A stretch of DNA of 64,000 bases, from assembly GCA_910577115.1 (NCBI GenBank), contig CAJTMC010000018.1, forward strand, positions 12,042 to 76,041, read 5' to 3'. Positions 37,100 through 46,281 of the stretch are shown piece after piece; positions within the stretch are counted from its first letter, which is position 1, and each line of letters opens with the position of its first letter. The notes below the pieces were generated by a model that worked only from the letters and a program-made list of their open reading frames with translations, ran no database searches and was not told the DNA's origin. A program made the translations under genes and the position numbers. This DNA comes from an uncultured Lachnospiraceae bacterium. GTDB lineage: Bacteria > Bacillota > Clostridia > Lachnospirales > Lachnospiraceae.

Positions 37100-38251
37100 C
37101 TATCTGTCTAATTCATCCATTATGATCTTAATAAACCTCTTTTTGAAAGCATTTGCAGTCCATTTTTTGCTCCGTTCATATCCCTTTTGAATCATGTCCT
37201 GCCGCAGTTTCTCATCACTCCATACTTTTTCGATACAGGCGGCAATATCCTCTGCAGAATTTGGATCACACGATAATCCTGCATTTCCGACTTGATCGGG
37301 CATAGCATATTTATTTGATACAATTACCGGACACCCCAAAGCCATAGCCTCCAATGGTGGTATATTCGTCGGACCTATCTGAGTGGGCATCACCAGTGCA
37401 ACTGCATGTCTATATAAATATATCAGCTGCTCATCAGAAACAAACCCCCGAATCAAAACATGGCTTTCCAATCCATAATCCTTTATAAGCCGCTCTATTT
37501 TCCTTTGTACATTTCTCTCCGATCCCACCAGAATCAGCCGTATATCCGTCAGTCTTTCTTTCAATAACCTGACTGCTGATATTAAGTTCTTGTGATTCTT
37601 ATGTTCCCAAAATTGTGCCGGATAAAATATATATTTAGCAGGTGTCTCCACATATTCTTCTTTCTTATCCCCAAACTCCGGTGGTGCAAAAGGCAATACC
37701 CTTATCCTTGGAACATGCTTTCCTTTTTTGTAATAACACTCCCTGTATTGCGCTTTTCCCAGTTCAGAATCAACCAGAACCAGATCTGCAATACGTGCCT
37801 CACTTGAGAAATACATTTCCCTCCATTCAAATGTAGACTTTATTTCATCATACTGCGCTTCGTATCTGTGCATTAAATCATGCACCGGCTGCACGACCCT
37901 GCATTTTAGTCTAGGAATAAATATGCTTTGCTGACCCCCGACCAACAGATCAATTTTATTTTCCGATACTATTCTCCCTAACTCTGAAAAACAGATATTG
38001 TAAACTAATGCCGGAAATCTAAGACACGCATTAAATCTCATTTTCTGAAAGGAAAACTTCTCCTGTTTATAAAAAACTCTTTTCACATGATTTTTCCTGC
38101 ACCATGTCTGCCAGTAATCATTGCAGCAAACAGCCAAAACCCGAAACTTCCTCTGATCATTCGCGATAAGAGCCTCCATAACCATTTTTAAATATAAATG
38201 TTCTCCGCCTGACTGAGGCACGCTTGTCAATAAAACTGCAACATTTTTCAT
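37100..38251 (-). CDS. GT4 glycosyltransferase
   Basis: This GT-B enzyme has about 383 aa from ATG 38251 (MKNVAVLLTSVPQSGGEH). A start at 38305 is also open but would add 18 residues without family support. Key parts are FYPAQFWEHKNHKNLISAV near 204, VGSERNVQRK near 237, IRGFVSDEQLIYLY near 262 and the Glu-containing stretch IPPLEAMALGCPVIV near 295. Sugar and acceptor are unknown. Confidence 0.87.
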   Translation of the reverse strand: MKNVAVLLTSVPQSGGEHLYLKMVMEALIANDQRKFRVLAVCCNDYWQTWCRKNHVKRVFYKQEKFSFQKMRFNACLRFPALVYNICFSELGRIVSENKIDLLVGGQQSIFIPRLKCRVVQPVHDLMHRYEAQYDEIKSTFEWREMYFSSEARIADLVLVDSELGKAQYRECYYKKGKHVPRIRVLPFAPPEFGDKKEEYVETPAKYIFYPAQFWEHKNHKNLISAVRLLKERLTDIRLILVGSERNVQRKIERLIKDYGLESHVLIRGFVSDEQLIYLYRHAVALVMPTQIGPTNIPPLEAMALGCPVIVSNKYAMPDQVGNAGLSCDPNSAEDIAACIEKVWSDEKLRQDMIQKGYERSKKWTANAFKKRFIKIIMDELDR

Positions 38252-38329
38252 AGTTTCATACGTCCCATATTTTCTCTCATCAATAATACCTGTACCGTTC
38301 AACATATCCCACTGCTTTAAACAAATTTT

Positions 38330-39091
38330 TTATATCGCTTTTGCAATAAAATAACTTGTCCATGAATCATAACTTGTTTTTCCAAGTGTCATGCAATCCA
38401 AATTATCCAATAGCTCAAATCCCGCTTCCCTTAAATAAAATTCCAATTCAGGTCTGAAAAAATATCTCATATTATGAATTTCATTTATTACCTTTGTTTC
38501 ATTTGTCTCTTTATTAATAACCAAAACTTCATAACAGACATCCACAATATTTGTCTGATCATGCATTACAGGCTTTGCAACTCGTACCAGTTTATTATCG
38601 GCGGTTTCTAGTTCCTTGACACGAACTACAGGTTTATCAGTCAATACCCCCGGTCCATACCATGCATCAAAAATGAATAATCCATTCTTATCCAGCGCCT
38701 TTCTTGCACTTTTCAATGCTGCCAGCAGATCTTCATTGCGATTCTGGTAACTCATTACATGAAACATGGATATGACGGCATCATATTTCTCTTTCGGTTC
38801 ATAGCTTCGGACATCTGCCACAACAAACCTGATCGAAAGCTGCTCCTGCATAGCACTCGCTATAGCTTTGTCGATCATTGCCTGGCTCATGTCAATACCC
38901 GTACAATGATACCCCAGCTTAGAAAGTTCTATATCATGTTTCCCTGTGCCACATCCATAATTAATGATTTTCTCACATGTTACCCCCTTGTATCTTTTCA
39001 ATAACATGTCAATCTGTCCTGCTTCTGCCGCATAATTTTTATTGTTGTAAAATGCATTATAGTAATAAGCATAGTCCTGAAATACTTCCAT
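38330..39091 (-). CDS. SAM-dependent class I methyltransferase
   Basis: Start ATG 39091 follows AGGGGAAGGA, giving 253 aa. Motif I is INYGCGTGKHDIEL near residue 39, the acidic loop GIDMSQAM near 62, and the post-motif stretch DAVISMFHVMSY near 102. The MEVFQDYAYYYNAFYNNKNY-type N-terminus is common in methyltransferases that act on sugar nucleotides in antibiotic and capsule loci. The target is unknown. It lies just after the cupin gene, which may act in the same pathway. Confidence 0.85.
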   Translation of the reverse strand: MEVFQDYAYYYNAFYNNKNYAAEAGQIDMLLKRYKGVTCEKIINYGCGTGKHDIELSKLGYHCTGIDMSQAMIDKAIASAMQEQLSIRFVVADVRSYEPKEKYDAVISMFHVMSYQNRNEDLLAALKSARKALDKNGLFIFDAWYGPGVLTDKPVVRVKELETADNKLVRVAKPVMHDQTNIVDVCYEVLVINKETNETKVINEIHNMRYFFRPELEFYLREAGFELLDNLDCMTLGKTSYDSWTSYFIAKAI

Positions 39092-39101
39092 TTCCTTCCC
39101 C

Positions 39102-39536
39102 TTATCTGTAAATAATCTGATTCTCCGCGATCCCCTCAAACCGTTTTTTGTCGTTATTTCCGGCATATGGTCCCTGCTTTACTTCTATCATTTCCACTTC
39201 TTCCAGAACCTGAAAGCCATGCCCACCCGAAATTAACAGGATGATATCGCCCTGATTCAAATCCCGACTCTCCAGATAATCCTCATACTCGTCATAAAAG
39301 TCAACACGCAGAACTCCTTTTTTGATAAACAATACTTCTTGCGTCATTACCACATTTCGGTGAACAAGATTATGTACATGCGCATCGATCACCTTTCCCA
39401 GCGGGTGGTGCATGTATGCCACCTGCTGCGAATATTCATTCGGTGTAATAAAATCCACGCCTTCACATTCATAATTATTACGAATGATCATCGCCAGTAA
39501 CCTGTCTTTTTTCTTTACTTCCTCTACTTGTCCCAT
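39102..39536 (-). CDS. Cupin-domain protein, WxcM/FdtA-like
   Basis: This 144-aa protein folds as a cupin: AHVHNLVHRNVVMTQEVLF at about residues 51-69, GVLRVDFYDE near 74 and the second motif GDIILLISGGHGFQVLE near 96. Small cupins in glycan loci often isomerise or epimerise keto-sugar nucleotides or bind them. GAGGAG precedes the ATG. It is spaced 10 bases from the methyltransferase gene. The exact reaction is unknown. Confidence 0.75.
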   Translation of the reverse strand: MGQVEEVKKKDRLLAMIIRNNYECEGVDFITPNEYSQQVAYMHHPLGKVIDAHVHNLVHRNVVMTQEVLFIKKGVLRVDFYDEYEDYLESRDLNQGDIILLISGGHGFQVLEEVEMIEVKQGPYAGNNDKKRFEGIAENQIIYR

Positions 39537-39598
39537 AGCCGCTCCTCTTTACTCATTTTTTACGTCAGCTCACTGCATAAATTACTTTGTAAAAATAA

Positions 39599-39642
39599 AA
39601 AACCTGATACAAGCATTTGACTTTTATACTTATATCAGGTTT
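39599..39642 (-). terminator. Terminator and left boundary repeat of cassette A
   Basis: On the minus strand, a stem formed by 39601-39613 and 39629-39641 (AACCTGATA arms, one mismatch) is followed by a T-run. It ends the retropepsin-like gene. One arm and loop carry the boundary repeat (39617-39636), which is an inverted match to the sequence at 40511-40530. Confidence 0.75.
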
Positions 39643-39672
39643 CTTTCTTAATTCATGTTATATACTCTGGTA

Positions 39673-40158
39673 TTATTCCTGGGAAAAGATATAAATTGTT
39701 TCTTTCTTATCATAGTAGCCTACCCCATATCTGTCCTTATCAGCTACTATTGTTAATAAATGTTTTTTTAAAGAGCAGTCAATCGTATACCTCATTTTCA
39801 TAAACATTGATGCGCTCAGTATCATATCACTGGGAATTGCCGGTTTATCCATAACTGCTATCTTCATTCCTCTGTAAGTTATGCTGCTGCTTTTATCTGA
39901 TAATATGAAATTGTCTATATTCCATAGCAACGCAGTTTCTTCTGTCCTTCCAAACCCGCCGACCATCAGACTTTTAAATTTGGATACTCCTTCCATCTCC
40001 TTCACGAGCTCCTCAAACAATAACGTTCCTTTACAAAATACAGGAATGTCGGCCCCCGTGTCCAACATACATCGAAATGAAATACCATTAATATATGCCC
40101 TAAAAATCGGTCTTGGAGAATCCAGTGTAATATTCAGCGGAAATTTCAACTCAATCAT
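39673..40158 (-). CDS. Retropepsin-like aspartyl protease family protein (cassette A)
   Basis: The 161-aa protein has the retropepsin signature MLDTGADIPVF at about residues 31-41 and a later conserved Gly-rich stretch VGGFGR near 67, then DMILSASMFMKM near 132. Retropepsin-fold proteins form dimers, with one catalytic Asp per chain. The gene overlaps the 87-aa gene upstream by four bases (ATGA). Together they form an independent unit with a promoter at 40472-40500 and a terminator at 39599-39642. No signal peptide is seen. The substrate is unknown. Confidence 0.78.
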   Translation of the reverse strand: MIELKFPLNITLDSPRPIFRAYINGISFRCMLDTGADIPVFCKGTLLFEELVKEMEGVSKFKSLMVGGFGRTEETALLWNIDNFILSDKSSSITYRGMKIAVMDKPAIPSDMILSASMFMKMRYTIDCSLKKHLLTIVADKDRYGVGYYDKKETIYIFSQE

Positions 40159-40418
40159 ATTGTCACTCCCACAAATCCTCTTGTGTCTTCAGTACGCTCA
40201 TAGTCATACATTCTGCCCGCTTTCATAAATTCCAGGCGCTGTCTTGTATAATCACTATCCGACATACCACATACAACAACTGCTGATTCAACATTTATTT
40301 CATCATCATCCATATACTTAACATCTGTAAGTGCTACCCACTGGTCGGGATATGACGCACGTATCTGCTCCCATGTAAGTCTCTGTCCGGTTGAAATCAT
40401 TTCCATATAAATTACCAT
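40155..40418 (-). CDS. Small partner protein of the retropepsin-like gene (cassette A)
   Basis: This 87-aa protein is of unknown function. It is homologous in outline to the 89-aa protein at 60463: both have a (E/Q)I..xY.D..(V/Y)V..xD start, a helical middle rich in Arg, Glu and Asp, and a GV-rich end (RGFVGVTI here, GGAIGVQYEL there). Both stand directly upstream of a retropepsin-like gene. Start at 40418 or at one of two later ATGs (40406, 40400) cannot be decided. It may be an inhibitor, adaptor or substrate for the protease-like protein. Confidence 0.65.
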   Translation of the reverse strand: MVIYMEMISTGQRLTWEQIRASYPDQWVALTDVKYMDDDEINVESAVVVCGMSDSDYTRQRLEFMKAGRMYDYERTEDTRGFVGVTI

Positions 40419-40471
40419 GCCTTTCTATAGCCTGATTTCATAGTTTAAATTAAAAACTTTATTTATAATGT

Positions 40472-40500
40472 ATTATAGCAGATTTTCAAATTCTCAACAA
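40472..40500 (-). promoter_or_regulatory. Promoter of cassette A
   Basis: TTGTTG (40500-40495), a 17-base spacer, then TGC and a perfect TATAAT (40477-40472) are present on the minus strand, about 55 bases before the first gene of the cassette. Confidence 0.65.
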
Positions 40501-40510
40501 TGATCTTTCT

Positions 40511-40538
40511 GATATAAGTATGAAATTGTCAATGTACC
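40511..40538. repeat. Right boundary repeat of cassette A
   Basis: The sequence GATATAAGTATGAAATTGTC (40511-40530) continues with AATGTACC. It is an inverted, imperfect copy of the left boundary at 39617-39636 and matches the outer ends of cassettes B and C. Confidence 0.75.
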
Positions 40539-40565
40539 AATATTTCGTTTTATATTCAAAGTGTT

Positions 40566-41699
40566 TTACTTCCAGCCTGCTACTTTTTGCATCACTTTTC
40601 TTACTCCCGTTGCCACTTGTTCCATCTGCTCCTGCGTCAACGCCAGACCACTCGGGATATAAAATCCTTTCCTTGCAAGATACTCCGCATTCGGATATGT
40701 TTCATCTGCAAACAGCCCCTGCTTTTGGTATACAGGCTGTTCATGCATACACCAAAAGAACGTTCTCGAGCCAATTCCTTCTTCCACCAAAAGCTTCTGC
40801 ATCATTTTATTGTCAATATTGATATTTTCATCCAATACAATCCCATAAATCCAATAGATATTATCCGCATAGTCTGTCTTTTCAACAGGAAGTATTAATC
40901 CATCTATGCCGCACAACTTCTCTGTATAGTACTTACCCATCTGTCGTTTTTTTCCTACAAATTCATCTAAACGTTCCAACTGTGCCAGTCCAACTGCTGC
41001 CTGTAAATTGGTAAAACGATAATTATCGCTGATTTCATCATGCACGTAACGGACATCTTTCTTAAAACAAAGGTTTCTAAGCATCATGCACCGTTCTGCC
41101 AATTCCTCATCATCCGTTACGACCATTCCTCCCTCACCCGTTGTTATATGTTTATTGGGGTAAAAGCTGAATGTGCTGACATCGCCAAAGCTGCCGCACG
41201 GTTTCCCGTTATATGTCTGCCCATGCATTTCCGCAGCATCTTCAATGACTTTCAGATTGTATTTTTCTGCCAATGCAAGAATTTTATCCACTTCAACAGG
41301 AAGACCGTATAAATGTACTATCATAATGGCTTTTGTTCTTGGTGTAATCTTTGCCTCTATCTCTTCAATATTCATATTCCAAGTATGTAAATCACTGTCT
41401 ACCAGCACCGGAACGGCACCCACTTTTGTAACAGCCATAGCGCAGGAAATAATTGTAAAAGTCGGCATTATTACCTCATCGCCATCTTTAATCCCCAGTG
41501 CCTGAACCGCTACCTCAAGAGCGGCAGTACCGTTTGATACAGCAATCCCGTATTTTCTATTTACACTGGCGCTCATTTTCTGTTCAAATTCTTTTACAAA
41601 CGGTCCTTCGGAAGAAATCCACCCTGCATCAATACATTCGCATAAATATTTTTTTTCGTTTCCATTTAATAATGGCTCGTTTACTGGTACAAAATTCAT
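40566..41699 (-). CDS. DegT/DnrJ/EryC1 sugar aminotransferase (perosamine synthase-like)
   Basis: This 377-aa PLP enzyme has NGTAALEVAVQALG near residue 56, VIEDAAEMHG near 158 and the Schiff-base Lys in FSFYPNKHITTGEGG near 184. The opening PVNEPLLNGNEKKYL recalls GDP-perosamine synthase and LegC. It is the only enzyme in the window, besides the one at 25004, that could supply the 4-amination step of a legionaminic pathway, but it is 18 kb from the LegB gene. A perosamine-type role is equally possible. Confidence 0.85.
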   Translation of the reverse strand: MNFVPVNEPLLNGNEKKYLCECIDAGWISSEGPFVKEFEQKMSASVNRKYGIAVSNGTAALEVAVQALGIKDGDEVIMPTFTIISCAMAVTKVGAVPVLVDSDLHTWNMNIEEIEAKITPRTKAIMIVHLYGLPVEVDKILALAEKYNLKVIEDAAEMHGQTYNGKPCGSFGDVSTFSFYPNKHITTGEGGMVVTDDEELAERCMMLRNLCFKKDVRYVHDEISDNYRFTNLQAAVGLAQLERLDEFVGKKRQMGKYYTEKLCGIDGLILPVEKTDYADNIYWIYGIVLDENINIDNKMMQKLLVEEGIGSRTFFWCMHEQPVYQKQGLFADETYPNAEYLARKGFYIPSGLALTQEQMEQVATGVRKVMQKVAGWK

Positions 41700-41719
41700 T
41701 TACCAATCCTCATTTCCAG

Positions 41720-42625
41720 TTATACTCGCATATACTTTTCATTGATTAATTTACGACTAACTTTTTTCACACTATTCTTATTTATCTCTATAAAGCGAAA
41801 ATCAAATTGTTGTTCTTGTGATATCCTCTCTAAAAGTAATATAATTAATCCAAATCGTAAATCCATATCAATTTGCTGAGAACATCTATATCTGTACATT
41901 ATATTTATATTTTCATATATCAATAGCCACTCATCTAACCATGGTTTCTTATATCCATGCATATGTCTTACTTCTTCTAAAATGTAATACAATGCATCTA
42001 TTGCCTGAATATCATTGTCTCGAGAACAATCGAAATCAATCAACACAGGCGTACTGCCTTTACACATAATATTATTCCTATGAAAATCTCCATGAACAAT
42101 CCCTACACGTACCATTACCCCTTTTTGTTTTTGTAAATATTTACGCAACTTTTTACTGATTCTTCTTCCACTGTCACAGTCGTCCAGTATATTTAATCCA
42201 TTCATAATCAAAGGATAATCTTCCATTTGAAATACTGCTTTATGACCAGCTTCTTTTAGTCTGTTCAAAATATGGCAAGCCGCTTTCTCATTTTTAATTG
42301 GCTGATTTAATATCGGCATCATAATAGCAAGAGGGATTCTTTTATAGACTTTTATGGGAGACACCAATGATGATTGCCCATAAACAGAAAATAGTTTTCT
42401 ATTCTTCAAATCTTTTTTTATATTGTCACCATATAATTGAAACTTATATATATAATGACTTGTAAATATGTTTACGCATTGATTCCTTACATTTAAGGAA
42501 ATAATTGATTGCACATTAATTCGTAATATCTTTGCAAAGCTTCTTTTTGCAATATTACTGTGGTAAAGATTATGTATTTTTAGCCAATTATCAATATTTC
42601 TCCACAAAATATACTTTTTTCCCAT
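41720..42625 (-). CDS. APH/ChoK-like small-molecule kinase
   Basis: The 301-aa protein has the aminoglycoside/choline kinase catalytic marks: VHGDFHRNNIMCKG near residue 188 (Asp and Asn) and VLIDFDCSRDND near 204 (metal Asp). An N-terminal lobe with weak likeness to these kinases precedes them. Its ATG overlaps the stop of the upstream gene by one base (TAATG). The gene is very AT-rich. It may phosphorylate a sugar or alcohol for the glycan. WaaP-type lipid sugar kinases are an alternative. Confidence 0.72.
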   Translation of the reverse strand: MGKKYILWRNIDNWLKIHNLYHSNIAKRSFAKILRINVQSIISLNVRNQCVNIFTSHYIYKFQLYGDNIKKDLKNRKLFSVYGQSSLVSPIKVYKRIPLAIMMPILNQPIKNEKAACHILNRLKEAGHKAVFQMEDYPLIMNGLNILDDCDSGRRISKKLRKYLQKQKGVMVRVGIVHGDFHRNNIMCKGSTPVLIDFDCSRDNDIQAIDALYYILEEVRHMHGYKKPWLDEWLLIYENINIMYRYRCSQQIDMDLRFGLIILLLERISQEQQFDFRFIEINKNSVKKVSRKLINEKYMRV

Positions 42626-43812
42626 TACATCTCCGATCTTGTCAAAGTATCATAAATTATCTCGCCAATATTTTTTTCAGAATATCCTTCATCATCGTGT
42701 TCAAATGTATTTTGAGTTAAAACAATTTCTATTTCCTCTAAAATTGATGAAGCAACATATCTTAAAGTACTTCCTTCAAGAAAGAATTTATCAGTAAAAC
42801 AATTTTCAAAGTAGACATTTGGTATTGAAAATCCGTCAAAAGAATTTGTAGCCTCCTTCCCATCAATTGTTATATATTTCCCATCGTAGAAAGAGAACAA
42901 TCTTATTTTATTATTTTCAATACACTGTATATCATAGTAATAATACAGACTTGGATCATTATCTTTTTTATCTTCAACATATTCACTCATGTCTATTGTC
43001 GAAAATTTATTATTAATATAATCAAATAGCCGAATATTCTTATCATATACATTTATGATATATACATATTTACCAACTACATATATATAATGAGCAATAT
43101 AATCCAAATCAGTAATATACTGACCCAAATCAAAAGTCCGCAATATCTCATTATTTGTATAATCCCATTGATAAACTTTATTCTTATCTGTAACAATCCA
43201 AATTCTACTGTCAGATTTACATACAGAACATATACATTCACCTAAAGAAATATTCAAACCTACTACTTGAAATTTATCTGTATCCATATCTAAAATAATC
43301 GCTTGACTTCTATCACTCATAAACATATAGATATTATTATCATCTGTGCAAATGGATTCAATTATGAAATTACTTTTTTTTTGATCTGGATATTGTTTCT
43401 TCAAATCACCCCAACCATCTAATTTTTTAATTTCCCCTTCAGACACACAATATTTTATAAAAAAAGAGGTCGAATAAGGTATAAAATAAACATGGTCATT
43501 ATATTTTACGGATTTAGTATATTGATTAATTCCTCCTTCATAATTGGATAAAATTATATTAGAAAATTTCTTTTCATCGAGGTTATATACCGCTATCCCT
43601 TTGGCAAAGCAGGGTGTAAATATAAGTTGGTTTCCTATCAATTTTACATCTGTATATGTTCTAAATTGTGTTTTCATTTCATCTAGAAAGAATCCCACAA
43701 AATGTAACTCACCAGTCAACATATTTTTTTTAAATAAACCATTTGTATTTCCAGCCGCAAACCAGTATTCATTATCAATTTGAATGCCGCATTGAACAAT
43801 AACTTTTCCCAT
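42625..43812 (-). CDS. Predicted cytosolic beta-propeller protein
   Basis: The 395-aa protein is made of repeats of about 45-55 residues with strand-rich patterns such as DVKLIGNQLIFTP, SVKYNDHVYFIP, SICTDDNNIYMFM and SVCKSDSRIWIVTD, which suggests a six- to seven-bladed propeller. There is no signal peptide or membrane helix. Its gene is coupled by overlap to the kinase gene downstream and follows the KpsS-like gene, all in one AT-rich block. Function unknown; a scaffold role is a guess. Confidence 0.6.
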   Translation of the reverse strand: MGKVIVQCGIQIDNEYWFAAGNTNGLFKKNMLTGELHFVGFFLDEMKTQFRTYTDVKLIGNQLIFTPCFAKGIAVYNLDEKKFSNIILSNYEGGINQYTKSVKYNDHVYFIPYSTSFFIKYCVSEGEIKKLDGWGDLKKQYPDQKKSNFIIESICTDDNNIYMFMSDRSQAIILDMDTDKFQVVGLNISLGECICSVCKSDSRIWIVTDKNKVYQWDYTNNEILRTFDLGQYITDLDYIAHYIYVVGKYVYIINVYDKNIRLFDYINNKFSTIDMSEYVEDKKDNDPSLYYYYDIQCIENNKIRLFSFYDGKYITIDGKEATNSFDGFSIPNVYFENCFTDKFFLEGSTLRYVASSILEEIEIVLTQNTFEHDDEGYSEKNIGEIIYDTLTRSEM

Positions 43813-43918
43813 TATCTTTCCTCTTTATCAGTTAAGTTAATAATTATATCAGAAATCTTGTATCCATCGTTTCAATATCAATATCGTTTGTCATAAAGTA
43901 TAACATGACACAATATCA

Positions 43919-45469
43919 TTAAGCTTGAAAATAATTATATGCTTCTTTATACAAGGAGGATTCTACAAAATTTATATTATTAAATTTCTTATTTATTAGT
44001 TTATATGCTTCCTGAATATTTTGTTCTTTATTATATCCCCATATATATTCAAGTATTTCATTATCAAGCAAAACGATATTATTCCCAAAATGCATTTGAT
44101 ATGCCCCATATACTATCTTCGCTTTTTCAATCTGACTGGCACTAAGCCTTTTAACATTTTTTAAACCTACCAGATTCTTTTTATATTGATCTTTATTTTT
44201 AGGCTCAATTGTAAATCCAAATCCCGAATAAAAAGCTCTCCCACATATTACTGCTGGAATACCCAAACAACTGCACTCTATACCTATAGTGCCTTGACAA
44301 GTCACAATCGCATCCGCTGTTTTCCCTATTGAATTAGTATTAAAATCCGAAGGACAAATATAGATATTTGGCGATTTCCTCTTTTTCAACAATTTATCAA
44401 CAATTCCTTTTTCCTTATATACACGATCACCTGCTGGGTGTTTTTTTACGATCCAATTTATTCCTTCAATTTTATTTGCATACAATAATGTATTCTCCAA
44501 CCATTCATAATAGTCTTTATACAATAGCTTTGAAGATATATGTGGCGAATCCCGAAAAACGTGAGCAAAAATAAATACTATAGGATTCTGATTTTTTATA
44601 TCTAATTTATTTATTAGTTCTTTCCTTGAATAACTTTTTTTATTATTGGAATACGCTAATTTTGTATCTATATTCCCATATCCCCCCATCCTTTGCGATA
44701 GATTTTCTTCAGCCAACTCTATTAAATAATCTCTTTTTTCTGAATTAATAATATGTATTATTTTATTTCTGATTCTATCTTGCGCATACAAATCTCTGCA
44801 TTCTTTTATAATTGCATGACTAAGATCGTCTGAATATACAACCGGTATATGCTTGTCTACTGCCATGAAAGGCAATATACCATATTCACAATATACTGTA
44901 TGTGTTGATACATATGCAGTAACCGCTTTATCTGACAATAAAGTTTGATATATAAATGCTTTTATAAAAAAATTATATATATGTTTCAAACAATATAAAT
45001 CTATTCTTTTTATTGTGTAATGTTTTTTATTATCATTAATATCATCATGCAATACATCGTCATAGATTAGATGTCCCATTTTTATATTATTATATGACAA
45101 TTCAAGTATCTTCTTAGGGTTATGCATCAAAAATATTTTAAGGCACCCCAATACTGCTCTAATTTTTGCTTTTTTAGGAATTGTCATTTTTTTAATATTA
45201 ATAAAGTTATTTATTCCAAATGAACCATATATTATTCTTGCTTTCCTCTCTGCCTCTTTAGAACAGTTAAGTACAACAACTATTTTATCACCTGTTGCAT
45301 TTTCTACAGCTTTAGCTGATACTGCTGTTCTTAATAAGTAATTTGGTGCACCCATTAATTGACCTTCAACCAAAATAATATTCCCTTTTTTAGTCCCTCT
45401 GCCTATAGTATGCGTATTCCAATATTCTCTGTTCTTTTTAACAAACTCTCTTTCATCTTCTTTTAACAT
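43919..45469 (-). CDS. KpsS/KpsC-like capsule polysaccharide synthesis protein
   Basis: The 516-aa GT-B-like protein carries the family end pattern: IVKKHPAGD near residue 332, then ADAIVTCQGTIGIECSCLG near 376, followed by IPAVICGRAFYSGFGFT near 395. KpsS/KpsC-type enzymes add beta-Kdo residues to lipid anchors in Gram-negative capsules, and wider relatives act in other glycan loci. In a Gram-positive locus with CMP-sugar genes it could use a CMP-nonulosonate, but this is inference. It is AT-rich and probably recently acquired together with the next two genes. Confidence 0.7.
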   Translation of the reverse strand: MLKEDEREFVKKNREYWNTHTIGRGTKKGNIILVEGQLMGAPNYLLRTAVSAKAVENATGDKIVVVLNCSKEAERKARIIYGSFGINNFINIKKMTIPKKAKIRAVLGCLKIFLMHNPKKILELSYNNIKMGHLIYDDVLHDDINDNKKHYTIKRIDLYCLKHIYNFFIKAFIYQTLLSDKAVTAYVSTHTVYCEYGILPFMAVDKHIPVVYSDDLSHAIIKECRDLYAQDRIRNKIIHIINSEKRDYLIELAEENLSQRMGGYGNIDTKLAYSNNKKSYSRKELINKLDIKNQNPIVFIFAHVFRDSPHISSKLLYKDYYEWLENTLLYANKIEGINWIVKKHPAGDRVYKEKGIVDKLLKKRKSPNIYICPSDFNTNSIGKTADAIVTCQGTIGIECSCLGIPAVICGRAFYSGFGFTIEPKNKDQYKKNLVGLKNVKRLSASQIEKAKIVYGAYQMHFGNNIVLLDNEILEYIWGYNKEQNIQEAYKLINKKFNNINFVESSLYKEAYNYFQA

Positions 45470-45497
45470 TTTTTCTCTCCCCTATCCCCAGAACATA

Positions 45498-46277
45498 CTA
45501 ATGCCCCAAATAAAATTGATACAAATCTTCTCGTCTGTCCATTTTCATCAGAAAATCACTTCTAAATTCTGAAACATTATCAACCAGCTCATATTCTAAA
45601 ATACTCTCTTCTTCAAATAAATGCATCAATACTTCTCCATTCGGATTAATAACGCAGCTATCACCTACATAAGTTACTCCACCAATTTCCCCTGTACAAT
45701 TAACAGCAATAATATACACCTGGTTTTCAATTGCCCTTGCCCGAAGCAGGCATTTCCAATGTTCCCTCCGTTTTTCCGGCCAATTAGCTGGCACCAAAAT
45801 TACATGCGCTTCCTTTGAAGCTATTTGAAATATTTCAGGAAAACGTAAATCATAACAAATAAAGGTTGAGAACTTAACTCCTCCTAATTCAAAAACGTTT
45901 ATCGCCTCACCACCTTGAAATTTTTTATCTTCCCCCGAAAAGGAAAACGGATGAATCTTAGCATAGTTGGAAATCATTTTTCCTCCTCTATCAACAATTG
46001 TATAGTGATTTTCTGCTTTTTCTCCACAATCCTTAACCCATCCAAATCCTATCGCAGTATGATACTTCTTTGCGTAATACGACATTTTACTTATCGTTTC
46101 CATATTACATTCTTTGGTCACTTCCGTATTCATGGAAAAACCAGTAAAACTCATTTCCGGTAATAGAAACAGATCCGTCTTTTTCTCTTGCGCTTTTATA
46201 AGTCCAGCCTCCACATGCAGATAATTAGCCGCTTTATTTTCCCACTGAATATTCATTTGGTATAATGCTATCTTCAT
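45498..46277 (-). CDS. Nitrilase-superfamily carbon-nitrogen hydrolase (omega-amidase-like)
   Basis: Start is set at ATG 46277 (MKIALYQMNI), giving 259 aa. The Glu-Lys-Cys triad is clear: FLLPEMSF near residue 41, NYAKIHPF near 105 and FICYDLRFPE near 139. These enzymes hydrolyse amides; the closest subfamily by length and motifs is the omega-amidase type. Its place directly after a Gfo/Idh gene and near a class III aminotransferase suggests a part in amino-sugar or amide chemistry of the glycan. A general metabolic role cannot be excluded. Confidence 0.8.
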   Translation of the reverse strand: MKIALYQMNIQWENKAANYLHVEAGLIKAQEKKTDLFLLPEMSFTGFSMNTEVTKECNMETISKMSYYAKKYHTAIGFGWVKDCGEKAENHYTIVDRGGKMISNYAKIHPFSFSGEDKKFQGGEAINVFELGGVKFSTFICYDLRFPEIFQIASKEAHVILVPANWPEKRREHWKCLLRARAIENQVYIIAVNCTGEIGGVTYVGDSCVINPNGEVLMHLFEEESILEYELVDNVSEFRSDFLMKMDRREDLYQFYLGH

Positions 46278-46281
46278 ATTT

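Noticed and set aside
40495..40538. The TTGACA inside the right boundary repeats, read on the minus strand, as a promoter -35 box.
   Set aside because: No -10 box stands 16-18 bases away in any of the three copies, and each cassette has a better promoter further in.
44691..44696. G6 run in the KpsS-like gene, and another near 55470 in the FkbM gene.
   Set aside because: Runs of six are short and expected occasionally.
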